Of a stretch of 64,000 nucleotides of DNA, positions 18,840 through 26,953 are shown in pieces. Source of the stretch: Desulfatiglans sp. (GTDB taxonomy: Bacteria; Desulfobacterota; DSM-4660; Desulfatiglandales; HGW-15); assembly GCA_012513605.1 (NCBI GenBank), contig JAAZBV010000153.1, forward strand, positions 62,001 through 126,000, read 5' to 3'. Position 1 is the stretch's first letter. Each line of letters starts with the position of its first letter. Both the position numbers and the translations under genes were made by a program. Below the pieces are notes generated by a model. It made no database searches and was not told the origin of the DNA. It saw only the letters and a list, made by a program, of their open reading frames with translations.

Positions 18840-20171
18840 CTAAAGCAGGTCACTGGCAAGCTCTGCCAGTTCAGACCTTTCACCCTTCTGGAGCGTGATA
18901 TGCGAATATATCTTCTGCCCCTGCATCTTTCCTATAAGGTAGGAGAGGCCGTTTGAGTGCATATCAAGGTATGGGTGGTCTATCTGAAAGATGTCCCCTG
19001 TAAAGACTATCTTTGTGCCTTCGCCTGCCCGTGTGATGATGGTCTTTACCTCATGGGGTGTAAGGTTCTGTGCCTCATCCACAATAAAGAATATCTTAAC
19101 AAGGCTCCTGCCTCTGATATAAGAGAGCGGCGAGATCACCAGCTTCTCGGACTCAAGATACTCCTTGATCCTCTTGTGGTCTGCATCGGTCTGATCAAAC
19201 TGGTTCTGTATTACACCAAGGTTGTCATAGAGCGGCTGCATATAGGGGTCAAGCTTTGATTTTATATCCCCTGGCAGGTAGCCTATATCCTTGTTGCTTA
19301 ATGGCACAACAGGCCGTGCCAGAAACATCTGTCTGTAATAGCGGTGGGTTTCTAATCCCGCTGCAAGCGCAAGCAGTGTCTTCCCTGTGCCTGCCTTCCC
19401 TGAAATGGTAACAAGCTTGATATCCCGGTTTAACAAAGCATCAAAGGCAAATATCTGTTCTGCGTTCCTGGGTGTAATGCCGTATACAGTGCGTTTGTCA
19501 ACCCGCCTTATCTTATTGGTGGAAGAATCATACACGCCAAGGGCAGATTTTCTGCCATTCTTTAATATAAGAAACTGGTTGGGTAAAAGGGCTGTAGAAA
19601 GATTGATGGCAGAGAGATCAAGTTCATATGGTTGCTGATACAGTATATCTATGGCCTCAGCCGATATATTTTCCTCCACCCTCAGCCCTTCATACAGGGC
19701 AGATGCATCCTTTACATGATCCGAGGTATAGTCCTGTGCTGTCAGGTTTACTGCCTTGGCCTTCATGCGAAGGTTGACATCCTTTGATACAAGTATCACC
19801 TGTTTTTCCGGGTTGTCCTTACACAGGTGATAGCAGATATTAAGCACATGATGGTCAGCCTTCTGTGTTGAAAAATTGAGCTTCAGGTCAGGGTGGAACT
19901 CACGTTCAAGCTTTATCATGATCTTCCCGTGCCCCGCTCCTATCTCAATGCCCGATTCAAACATCAGGTCACCGCTTATGGAATCAAGGTTGCGCAGGAA
20001 TTCCCTTGCGTGGTAATTCAGGGATGAGTTCCCCTTTTTAAACTGATCAAGCTCTTCAAGCACTGTTATGGGGATTACAATATCATTTTCCTGAAAATGA
20101 TAAATGCATGAGCTGTCATGGAGGATTACATTTGTGTCCAGTACAAAGGTCTTTTCTTTTTTAGGAGTCAT
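18840..20171 (-). CDS. PhoH-like ATPase with N-terminal PIN domain (PhoH2)
   Basis: 443 residues. The N-terminal PIN domain ([11 protein letters not shown] near residue 10, then [11 protein letters not shown]) is followed by a PhoH P-loop domain with GKAGTGKT (about 258-265) and Walker [12 protein letters not shown] (about 362-372), then [12 protein letters not shown]-PhoH fusions have been described as RNA helicase/ribonuclease proteins. The PIN acids at the start look intact. It is a single gene whose 3' end also exists as a decayed duplicate at 15437. Confidence 0.92.
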   Translation of the reverse strand: MTPKKEKTFVLDTNVILHDSSCIYHFQENDIVIPITVLEELDQFKKGNSSLNYHAREFLRNLDSISGDLMFESGIEIGAGHGKIMIKLEREFHPDLKLNFSTQKADHHVLNICYHLCKDNPEKQVILVSKDVNLRMKAKAVNLTAQDYTSDHVKDASALYEGLRVEENISAEAIDILYQQPYELDLSAINLSTALLPNQFLILKNGRKSALGVYDSSTNKIRRVDKRTVYGITPRNAEQIFAFDALLNRDIKLVTISGKAGTGKTLLALAAGLETHRYYRQMFLARPVVPLSNKDIGYLPGDIKSKLDPYMQPLYDNLGVIQNQFDQTDADHKRIKEYLESEKLVISPLSYIRGRSLVKIFFIVDEAQNLTPHEVKTIITRAGEGTKIVFTGDIFQIDHPYLDMHSNGLSYLIGKMQGQKIYSHITLQKGERSELAELASDLL

Positions 20172-20351
20172 TCTCTTCTCTCTGCTGATAGATCTAATAT
20201 CGTATCCACCTGTTTCAAGGTAATGGAACCATAAAACATTATAATCTATAGATGTCTGTTGGAATAAACCTTACTGGCTGCATTTTGTATCATAAAAAAA
20301 TGGCAGATACAATAAGCTGTAAATTATCATTTTTAAATAAAACCCGGCAGG

Positions 20352-22625
20352 TTATAGACCGGGCCTTGCGCCTGGAATACTGACTTTTGCTGCAATATCA
20401 TTTGCCAGTTTTATGGTAATTTTATTTGCGTAACCTAGTCTTGTTGCAAGCACACTGAACAGGTGTTTTGAGACCTCAGGATATTTCTCAATAATCTCAA
20501 GGAGTTTATCACCGGGGAAACGTTTTACCACTGATCTCCCTTTTGAAATAATAGAGGCAGACCTGAGCTCCCCAGATATCGCAGCCATTTCCCCAAAATA
20601 TTCCCCAGGTTCTGTTATTTCAGCAATCTTTTTCCCCTGTTTTGATACTATTAATGAGCCCTGCACAAGCTTAAAGAAATCTTTGTCCTTGTTCCCTTCA
20701 TGGATAATAATATCACCATCCTCATAACTTTCAATATCAGGGTTGATAAGATAGGCAGGCAGGGCCTCCTTGGTGATTACAGTATTCTTAAGAACCTCTA
20801 TTACAGAGGTCATCCCTTCCCTTATCTTCTGAAGACCTGCCTCCCTGAGTGTTTTCATACCCTCCTGGCAGGCTATCTTTCTCAGCTGGTCTTCCGGGAT
20901 GTTGGCGTTTATGGCCTTTGAGACCTCATCAGTAACCTCCATGAGTTCATAAAGACCAACCCTTCCCTTATACCCGCCATTACATTCCGGGCACCCACTG
21001 GGGCCGTATATCTGGAGGGAAGGTATCTCTTCCTTTGAAAATCCCATTTTTTCAAGTTCTTCCGGGTCGTGATGTGTCTCCAAGGTCTTACACTTCGGGC
21101 ACAGCTTCCTGACAAGCCGCTGGGAGAGAACCATTGTAACAGCAGATGCGAGCATATAGGGCGGGATACCAATATCCCTTAAACGACCGATTGTAGATGG
21201 GCAGTCGTTTGTATGAAGTGTGCTGAAAACAAGGTGGCCTGTCATGGCGGCCTTTATGGCTATCTCTGCTGTCTCCATATCCCTTATTTCACCGACCATG
21301 ATTATTTCAGGGTCCTGACGCAGGAATGCCTTTAATGCAGCGGCAAAGGTCATGCCCACCTCATTCTTGACATTAACCTGGTTAATACCTTTGAAGTTGA
21401 ACTCTACCGGGTCTTCTGCGGTAAGAATTTTAGTGTCTTCTGTATTTAGCGCATTAAGAACAGAATAGAGTGTGGTGGTCTTACCTGATCCTGTTGGCCC
21501 TGTTACAAGGAGAAGACCGTAGGGTCTGTCAATACAACGTTTAAGGGCCTCAAATGTATCACGCTCAAAACCCAGTTTTGTAAGGTCAACATTAAGGGCG
21601 CCCTTATCAAGGATACGCATTACAACGCTTTCACCGAAAAGGCAGGGAAGTGTTGAAACACGAAAGTCCACCGCGGAATGTTTGCCCATACGCATCTTTA
21701 TCCTGCCATCCTGCGGCACCCTTCTTTCTGAGATGTCAAGCCCGGCCAGTATCTTTATTCTGGAAATAAGGCCGTTTTTAATGGTTAAAGGGAGGTTCAT
21801 GGATTTATAGAGTGACCCATCCAGCCTGTACCTGACCTGGAGCGCCTTTTCAAATGGCTCAATATGGATATCACTCACACCATCTGTAACCGCCTTTACA
21901 AGTATACCATTTACCAGCTTTATAATGGGGGCATCACCTGCTGAGAACTCATCCTGTATCTGGTCATCCATGGGGCCTTCAAGCTCCATGTCGCCCACAG
22001 CCTCTGATACCAGTGAACCAAAGTCATCTACCTTGGTAATTGGGAGGTCACTATCATCCTTTTCTTCTACCTTTGCGAAAAAACTTTTATACTCATCATC
22101 GCTGATATTATAGAATTTTTTATAGGCCTCTATTATCGCCTTTTCAGTAGCCACATAAACCTTTACCCCCATCCTGACCTCGGTCTGGATCGCCTCTACC
22201 GCAGCGCTGTCGGTCGGTTCGGTCATGGCAACATCAAGGGTGCGATCCTTTTTTGCCATGGGGAATGCCATGTTCTGCCTAGCGGTCTCATAGCTTAATA
22301 GCCTTAAGACATCCGGGTTAGGATTAAAATCATTGCTTGTTGCAGATGGGTAATTGTGGATACGGCTCAATACATTGACTATTGTCTCTTCTTCTATATA
22401 ACCAAGCCTGAGCAGGATGCTACCTAGTCGGCTTTTGCTTTTTTTCTGAACATTCAGGGCCTCCTGGAGCTGGCTGCTTGTGATATGGCCCTCTTTGCAG
22501 AGGATCTCTCCGATCCTTGCCTTTCCAGCCCCTGACTGGTCCTTTATTGTAGCCTTGAGGCTCAATTTATTCTGAGGCTGTACCGGTTTTAAATGCGATG
22601 GTTTATTTACTTGAGGAATTGCCAT
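20352..22625 (-). CDS. type IV pilus / type II secretion assembly ATPase (PilB/GspE family) with MshEN and cNMP-binding domains
   Basis: 757 residues, longer than usual PilB (about 560). Residues about 35-180 form an MshEN domain with two RLGxxL-like c-di-GMP motifs (RIGEILCKEGHITSSQLQEAL and RLGSILLRLGYI). The ATPase core has Walker [11 protein letters not shown] (about 377-386), the GEIRDMETA Walker B/Asp-box region, and a zinc tetracysteine (CPKC...CPEC, about 510-545). An extra C-terminal domain (about 635-750) is a cyclic-nucleotide-binding fold with GSLIVSKQGK and PGEYFGEMAAISGELRSAS. It therefore could sense both c-di-GMP and a cyclic nucleotide. No pilin or pilC genes are adjacent, so the machine it powers is unknown. 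Confidence 0.92.
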   Translation of the reverse strand: MAIPQVNKPSHLKPVQPQNKLSLKATIKDQSGAGKARIGEILCKEGHITSSQLQEALNVQKKSKSRLGSILLRLGYIEEETIVNVLSRIHNYPSATSNDFNPNPDVLRLLSYETARQNMAFPMAKKDRTLDVAMTEPTDSAAVEAIQTEVRMGVKVYVATEKAIIEAYKKFYNISDDEYKSFFAKVEEKDDSDLPITKVDDFGSLVSEAVGDMELEGPMDDQIQDEFSAGDAPIIKLVNGILVKAVTDGVSDIHIEPFEKALQVRYRLDGSLYKSMNLPLTIKNGLISRIKILAGLDISERRVPQDGRIKMRMGKHSAVDFRVSTLPCLFGESVVMRILDKGALNVDLTKLGFERDTFEALKRCIDRPYGLLLVTGPTGSGKTTTLYSVLNALNTEDTKILTAEDPVEFNFKGINQVNVKNEVGMTFAAALKAFLRQDPEIIMVGEIRDMETAEIAIKAAMTGHLVFSTLHTNDCPSTIGRLRDIGIPPYMLASAVTMVLSQRLVRKLCPKCKTLETHHDPEELEKMGFSKEEIPSLQIYGPSGCPECNGGYKGRVGLYELMEVTDEVSKAINANIPEDQLRKIACQEGMKTLREAGLQKIREGMTSVIEVLKNTVITKEALPAYLINPDIESYEDGDIIIHEGNKDKDFFKLVQGSLIVSKQGKKIAEITEPGEYFGEMAAISGELRSASIISKGRSVVKRFPGDKLLEIIEKYPEVSKHLFSVLATRLGYANKITIKLANDIAAKVSIPGARPGL

Positions 22626-22926
22626 TTTGCCTTGTCTGGTTAAAACCTTTCCTTTATTACTGCCCTGTGTAAGGCATAATAAAAATAAAAATATAATATC
22701 AAATAATTAGTATCATTATCTTGAGCAAGGGAGATATAAAATACTCATACAAGTACAATACTCAAAACTTATATCGGTATACTCTGTAAAAATCTTAAGA
22801 TGAAAGAGCAGATTTTTTTAAATAAAGTTAACTGTTTGATTATTAAACTAAAAGTGTAGTATTTAAAGCCGTATAAAGGTGAAAAATGCATGTGCAAAAA
22901 AGCAAAAAATAGCCCTTGGCCGTTAT
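22626..22926. other. AT-rich intergenic region, no gene seen
   Basis: Upstream region of the PilB-like gene and downstream end of the 22927 gene. It is strongly AT-rich with A/T runs. I see no convincing promoter hexamers, hairpin or small reading frame. Confidence 0.5.
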
Positions 22927-23901
22927 CTATTCAGGAGGATTAATTATTACTGCAAAGACAAGGATTCTGCCGGAAAACATACTTAACAAGGTATCTTTTT
23001 TTACCAGGTCTATATTCATGTACAACATAGAAATATGGATATAAGGCATCCCCTTAACAGTGCAATGCCCGGCATCATAACCGGACAGAAGATCAGTAAG
23101 CCCCGAGGAATTACCCCCTGATTTCAAGGCTGAAAAGATGGCCACTATTTCTTCCAGAACATCAGATTTATCATTTTGCACCTGTATAAGTGGGATTTTA
23201 CATGAAATAATTGATGGCAACTGTAACCCCTTATCCATGCACAGGTACTTATATCCATCGCAAAGGAGGGTAAAAACAGACCGTTTCATAAAAAGTAACA
23301 GATCTCCCTCACATATATACTCTCCAAAAAGAGTATGCCATGCGGTTAAGAGCTGTCTCAAATTAACATCATTTATAAAGGTTTCTGCATCCATTCCTGC
23401 AAGGGTCTCGAACGGGTAGATGGCGTTATCATTAAGCTCTGCAATATTTAAAAGGGGTGACTTCCTTTTTCTGAGGGCAACAATCATCTTCTCTGCCTCA
23501 TTTCTCTCTTTTTCAAACCTGTCTGCCAGATGCAGGAGCATGTGACACCTGATTATCCGATCTCTTTCATTCCTCTCCGTGGAGGATCGTCCTCTGAGAG
23601 AGGCCATGATGCTTCTAATGGATTCATCGGATGCAGAGGCTGAATTACCTCTGCTGATAACCTTATTATGGCTTTTTTCGCCCAGCTCCTGCGCAAGGCT
23701 GTAGTATTCATTCAGCAGGTTTTTTATGTTTATCCCAGGCATCAACCCTTCAGGAGGATATGAAACTATTATTTCATCATTTTTACAATCAGGGAAATTG
23801 GCTCCCCACGGGATATACACCCTGACAGGTGAGAAACACCGGAATATTTCTTTAAAGATCGAAAGATCAGAATAGTTAAAGGATAATAGATGTGCCTTCA
23901 T
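22927..23901 (-). CDS. conserved-looking protein of unknown function
   Basis: 324 residues, not recognised. It has no signal peptide or membrane segment. Visible features are an N-terminal stretch with VRVYIPWGANFPDC and YPPEGLMPG, a charged helical middle (about 95-150) with RDRIIRCHMLLHLADRFEKERNEAEKM, and a C-terminal part with several hydrophobic strands. The ATG is followed by a sensible cytoplasmic N-terminus. The strand matches the PilB-like gene 301 bases downstream and the HDOD pair upstream, but a small + strand gene separates it from the latter. Confidence 0.6.
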   Translation of the reverse strand: MKAHLLSFNYSDLSIFKEIFRCFSPVRVYIPWGANFPDCKNDEIIVSYPPEGLMPGINIKNLLNEYYSLAQELGEKSHNKVISRGNSASASDESIRSIMASLRGRSSTERNERDRIIRCHMLLHLADRFEKERNEAEKMIVALRKRKSPLLNIAELNDNAIYPFETLAGMDAETFINDVNLRQLLTAWHTLFGEYICEGDLLLFMKRSVFTLLCDGYKYLCMDKGLQLPSIISCKIPLIQVQNDKSDVLEEIVAIFSALKSGGNSSGLTDLLSGYDAGHCTVKGMPYIHISMLYMNIDLVKKDTLLSMFSGRILVFAVIINPPE

Positions 23902-23995
23902 TTGAACCGGTTTATTTTTTAATTTGTCTTGCCTTATGAGTATCAGAATGATGCATCCTAATTCAATTAAAAAATTTGATAAGAGATGTTGACCA

Positions 23996-24169
23996 ATGGA
24001 TCAAAATCCTATAAAAAGCCCCCCCATGACTAAAGAGAAACTTATAGAAATCCTTAAAGGGATATTAAATACAGATATAGACTTGGGCTTTCTTGAAAAA
24101 CTCAAGGAAAATGAGATAGAAAGACTTGTGGCATGCATAAGGGAAAGGGTTGATACAGCAGCAAAATAG
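23996..24169 (+). CDS. small acidic/basic helical protein, 57 residues
   Basis: Start ATG 23996, stop TAG 24167-24169. The sequence MDQNPIKSPPMTKEKL.. continues with EILKGILNTDIDLGFLEKL and EIERLVACIRERVD, an amphipathic helical protein with good codon structure. A second in-frame ATG at 24026 follows a run of C and lacks a ribosome site. It lies between the divergent 22927 gene and the convergent HDOD gene. I believe it is real because of its regular helix heptads, but I cannot name a family. Confidence 0.55.
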   Translation: MDQNPIKSPPMTKEKLIEILKGILNTDIDLGFLEKLKENEIERLVACIRERVDTAAK

Positions 24170-24180
24170 GGCCAGTGAAT

Positions 24181-25227
24181 CTATTTCATCTGGCTGGTTA
24201 TTTTTTGAACTGAATCAACTGTTTCTTCTATTATGGGGCTTATTTTATCTTCAGAAAGCCCGAGGTACCCGAGCGCCCTGTTGTCCATCTTGTAAAGCAT
24301 GCCGTCAATACCGGTGCCTATGCCGCTCATCAGTGAGAGTGAGTCTGCAACGTGCACTATATATGCAAGTATGCTCTCCCTGGACCTTGATGGGTAATGA
24401 TGGTAGCATATCGCTGTTGTAAGCGTATTTGGTATCTTCCAGCTCTGGCACATCAATGCCGCAATCTCCGAGTGGTCAAAACCCAGGATATGTTTTTCCG
24501 CATCCAGAAAGGTCTTTTCGCCATCCTTCATAAACTCTTCAAAGAGCGTATTTCGTTCCCGCAGGTATCTGTCCAGTACAATCTTCCCTGCATCATGAAT
24601 AAGTCCGGCGGCGAATGCATCGTTTTCCATCTCCGGCTTTATTTTTTTTGCTATTATTTTGGATGCCAGGGCAACAGCCATCGAATGATGCCAGAGATCC
24701 CCCGAATCAAGTTTGTACCCATCAAGGGATTCGCCCAGCAGGGTAGACGAGCCGGCCATAGAGACTATTTCACCTACTGTCTTGTAACCAAGCAGCACAG
24801 AGGCATGCTGCACCGATGATACCTTGCCTGCAAGGCCGTAAAAGGCGGAGTTGGAAAGCCTTAAGACCCTTGTTGCCATAGCCTGATCAGTTTCAAGGAT
24901 ATCGGAAAGGGCCTTGAAATTGGATTTAGGGTCATTCATGACCTCTCTTGCCTTGAACATTACCTGTGGCATGGGCGGGAGTTCCTGAAGCCTGCGCATG
25001 ATGATTTTCTGGAGGGTTTCACCCTTTGGCATCTCTCTTTCCTCTTCTGCTCTGTCGGGGGCGCTGTTAGCCTGGGGTGCTACTGCCTCGCCATTTGTTT
25101 TTTCCCTTAGATCTATCTTTATGATGCCCTTACATGCGGGACATGGAAAAGAGATAATCTCACCGAATGGAAGCCTTTCTTCCGGTATATCATATACCTT
25201 GCTACAGCCTGTACATTTTATCTTCAT
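24181..25227 (-). CDS. HDOD-domain protein with N-terminal zinc ribbon
   Basis: 348 residues. The N-terminus is an MJ0042-type zinc ribbon (C5, C8, C29, C32), then a linker, then an HDOD domain (about 75-290) with LPPMPQVMFKAREVMNDP and VSSVQHASVLLGYKTV. HDOD domains are HD-GYP relatives, mostly without phosphodiesterase activity, and serve in signal output; here a GLIHDAGKI motif keeps the HD pair. It lies 51 bases after the CheD-like gene on the same strand, so the two probably form an operon. A role in taxis or surface behaviour is an inference from this pairing. Confidence 0.88.
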   Translation of the reverse strand: MKIKCTGCSKVYDIPEERLPFGEIISFPCPACKGIIKIDLREKTNGEAVAPQANSAPDRAEEEREMPKGETLQKIIMRRLQELPPMPQVMFKAREVMNDPKSNFKALSDILETDQAMATRVLRLSNSAFYGLAGKVSSVQHASVLLGYKTVGEIVSMAGSSTLLGESLDGYKLDSGDLWHHSMAVALASKIIAKKIKPEMENDAFAAGLIHDAGKIVLDRYLRERNTLFEEFMKDGEKTFLDAEKHILGFDHSEIAALMCQSWKIPNTLTTAICYHHYPSRSRESILAYIVHVADSLSLMSGIGTGIDGMLYKMDNRALGYLGLSEDKISPIIEETVDSVQKITSQMK

Positions 25228-25278
25228 AATAACCTTTCCCCGGGGCGATGTGCCTGTCTAAGCGCACTTGAGTTCAGA

Positions 25279-25716
25279 CTATTTTATCTGAATCTCCCCT
25301 GTGTCAATATTCAGAATCATTGAGCGGATATTTGATCCGCCGGTCTGATCGGTTCTTATATTCAGCTTAGCCTTTGCCAGGGCGGCCTTTGCTGCCTCTG
25401 CAACCTTTAAACCGACATTGGTGCTTGCAGGCGACCCTGTCATTGTAGCTCCACCTGCCACTGCAACCGTATAGGGAGGCGCTGCCCCCTCCTTTTCAAA
25501 CAGTTTTATGGCATATGTAACCGCTGTATCAGCATACTTGGCCGGATTGGCCGGATTTATAGTATCTGCCTGCGGTGCGAGAGTATGTATGCCTATGCCT
25601 ATCTTTTTTGCCTGATTGTATAAAAGAATCCCGATACCAACACCTATTCGATCTATTTTAAGGATTCCTTTGTCTGCAAGCAAACATTGCATTATTTTTA
25701 CTGAAGTTTCTGCCAT
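25279..25716 (-). CDS. CheD-like protein lacking the catalytic cysteine
   Basis: 145 residues with the CheD fold pattern: GVGIGILLYN...IGIGIHTLAP, then PAKYADTAVTYAIKLFE and VAVAGGATM. In active CheD glutamine deamidases the first motif reads GLGSCVGVxLYD. Here the Cys position is G27 (RIGVGIGILLY), while H44 in IHTLAP is kept. Deamidase activity is therefore unlikely and a binding role (for example to CheC-like or HDOD partners) is more plausible. It is first in a two-gene operon with the HDOD protein. No other che genes lie in the window. Confidence 0.8.
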   Translation of the reverse strand: MAETSVKIMQCLLADKGILKIDRIGVGIGILLYNQAKKIGIGIHTLAPQADTINPANPAKYADTAVTYAIKLFEKEGAAPPYTVAVAGGATMTGSPASTNVGLKVAEAAKAALAKAKLNIRTDQTGGSNIRSMILNIDTGEIQIK

Positions 25717-26129
25717 TCTATTACCACTTTATTAAAGATAGTTAATATCTTATGTCCATAAATTACCATGATTTTTTCTATTTGCAATAAATATACCTGT
25801 TTTTTGTTTTAAGCATAAAATAAAAAAATATGGGTTTTCAGTTAGCTATTTACCTGTTTTTTATACAGAAAAAATATGAATCTTATTTAATTATTAACCG
25901 TGATTTATGAAGATATCAAAATCCTTTTCCCTTATAAAAAATCTCTTTCGTCAAAACGGAGCATAATTATTGTTGCAGGCAGTCAATGTATTGACATTAC
26001 ATCCAAGCAAGCGTGATCCACCTGATTAATGGGGGCCTGTTTTCAATTGACAAGCAAAACAGCTCTGGATTATTACTCTTTCATCATTATAATTAAACGG
26101 GGCATTAAAATATCAGGAAGGGAAAAAGT
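25717..26129 (+). promoter_or_regulatory. divergent intergenic region with a candidate promoter for the rhodanese gene
   Basis: 413 AT-rich bases between divergent cheD-like and rhodanese genes. On the + strand TTGACA (26047-26052) and TATTAC (26071-26076) are 18 bases apart, about 55 bases before the start codon, a fair sigma-70 candidate. Nothing else is recognised in it. Confidence 0.4.
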
Positions 26130-26765
26130 ATGAATATGAAAATTCTGGCATATACTGTTCTTCTTATGATTGCAGGCTTAAGGATCTTATCTCCCTCTGG
26201 CATGATCTTCGCCCAGGAGGCTTCCGCGGTGAAGAAGATAATGAGCATAGATGCCTATGACCGCCTCAAGACATGGCCTGATACCTTCCTTATTGATGTA
26301 AGAACAAGGGAGGAGTATCAGTTTACAGGTCATTCGGAAAATGCTTATCTCTTCCCCTATATGATGATGACCAGTAAACTTGCAAAAACTGATGACGGGT
26401 ATGAATACCAGTTTAATCTGAAAAACACCGATTTTATTAGTGAGATAAACAAGGTATTTAAAAAGAGTGATAACCTTCTTATTATATGCAGGGATGGTAA
26501 AAGAAGCGCCCTGGCTGCAAAGGAGCTGGTAGGCGCCGGTTTTAAAAACGTCTTTGATGTGGAAGATGGCTTTGAGGGCAGAGAATTTCCATATTTTGAA
26601 GACCCCAACCTGGATAAGTGGTATAAAAACCTCGCAAGGCAGAACAAGATAAATGGATACAAACAACGCCGACGTTACGGATGGCAGTTCTGGGGTCTCC
26701 CCTGGACATATGAGATGGATCCGAATTATCTTTATCCCCCTGATCTGCCTAAACCTGCCAATTAA
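26130..26765 (+). CDS. secreted rhodanese-like sulfurtransferase
   Basis: 211 residues with a signal peptide (about 1-27, ending FAQEA). The rhodanese domain contains FLIDVRTREEY near residue 52 and the active-site loop CRDGKRS with C120. The C-terminal about 45 residues (from YKNLARQNKINGYK) are an extension ending in a WQFWGLPW motif. The ribosome site AGGAAGGG precedes the start. Periplasmic rhodaneses move sulfane sulfur or act as binding modules; the substrate is unknown. It stands alone upstream of the DUF5916 gene. Confidence 0.85.
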   Translation: MNMKILAYTVLLMIAGLRILSPSGMIFAQEASAVKKIMSIDAYDRLKTWPDTFLIDVRTREEYQFTGHSENAYLFPYMMMTSKLAKTDDGYEYQFNLKNTDFISEINKVFKKSDNLLIICRDGKRSALAAKELVGAGFKNVFDVEDGFEGREFPYFEDPNLDKWYKNLARQNKINGYKQRRRYGWQFWGLPWTYEMDPNYLYPPDLPKPAN

Positions 26766-26953
26766 TTAATGCTGTTGATTATATAAATAAAAGCTGATAT
26801 TGTCCGCCCCAAATAAACGTTTTTTGATTGAAAAGGTTTAATAAAAGCATTTTTATAATTATAAAGTTCGCAAATCTTCAGCTTTTTCTTTTAGACCGCA
26901 TTTGAAAGCAATCCGTTTATTCTTGATAAAAGTTGATATTTAAAGGAATCAGT

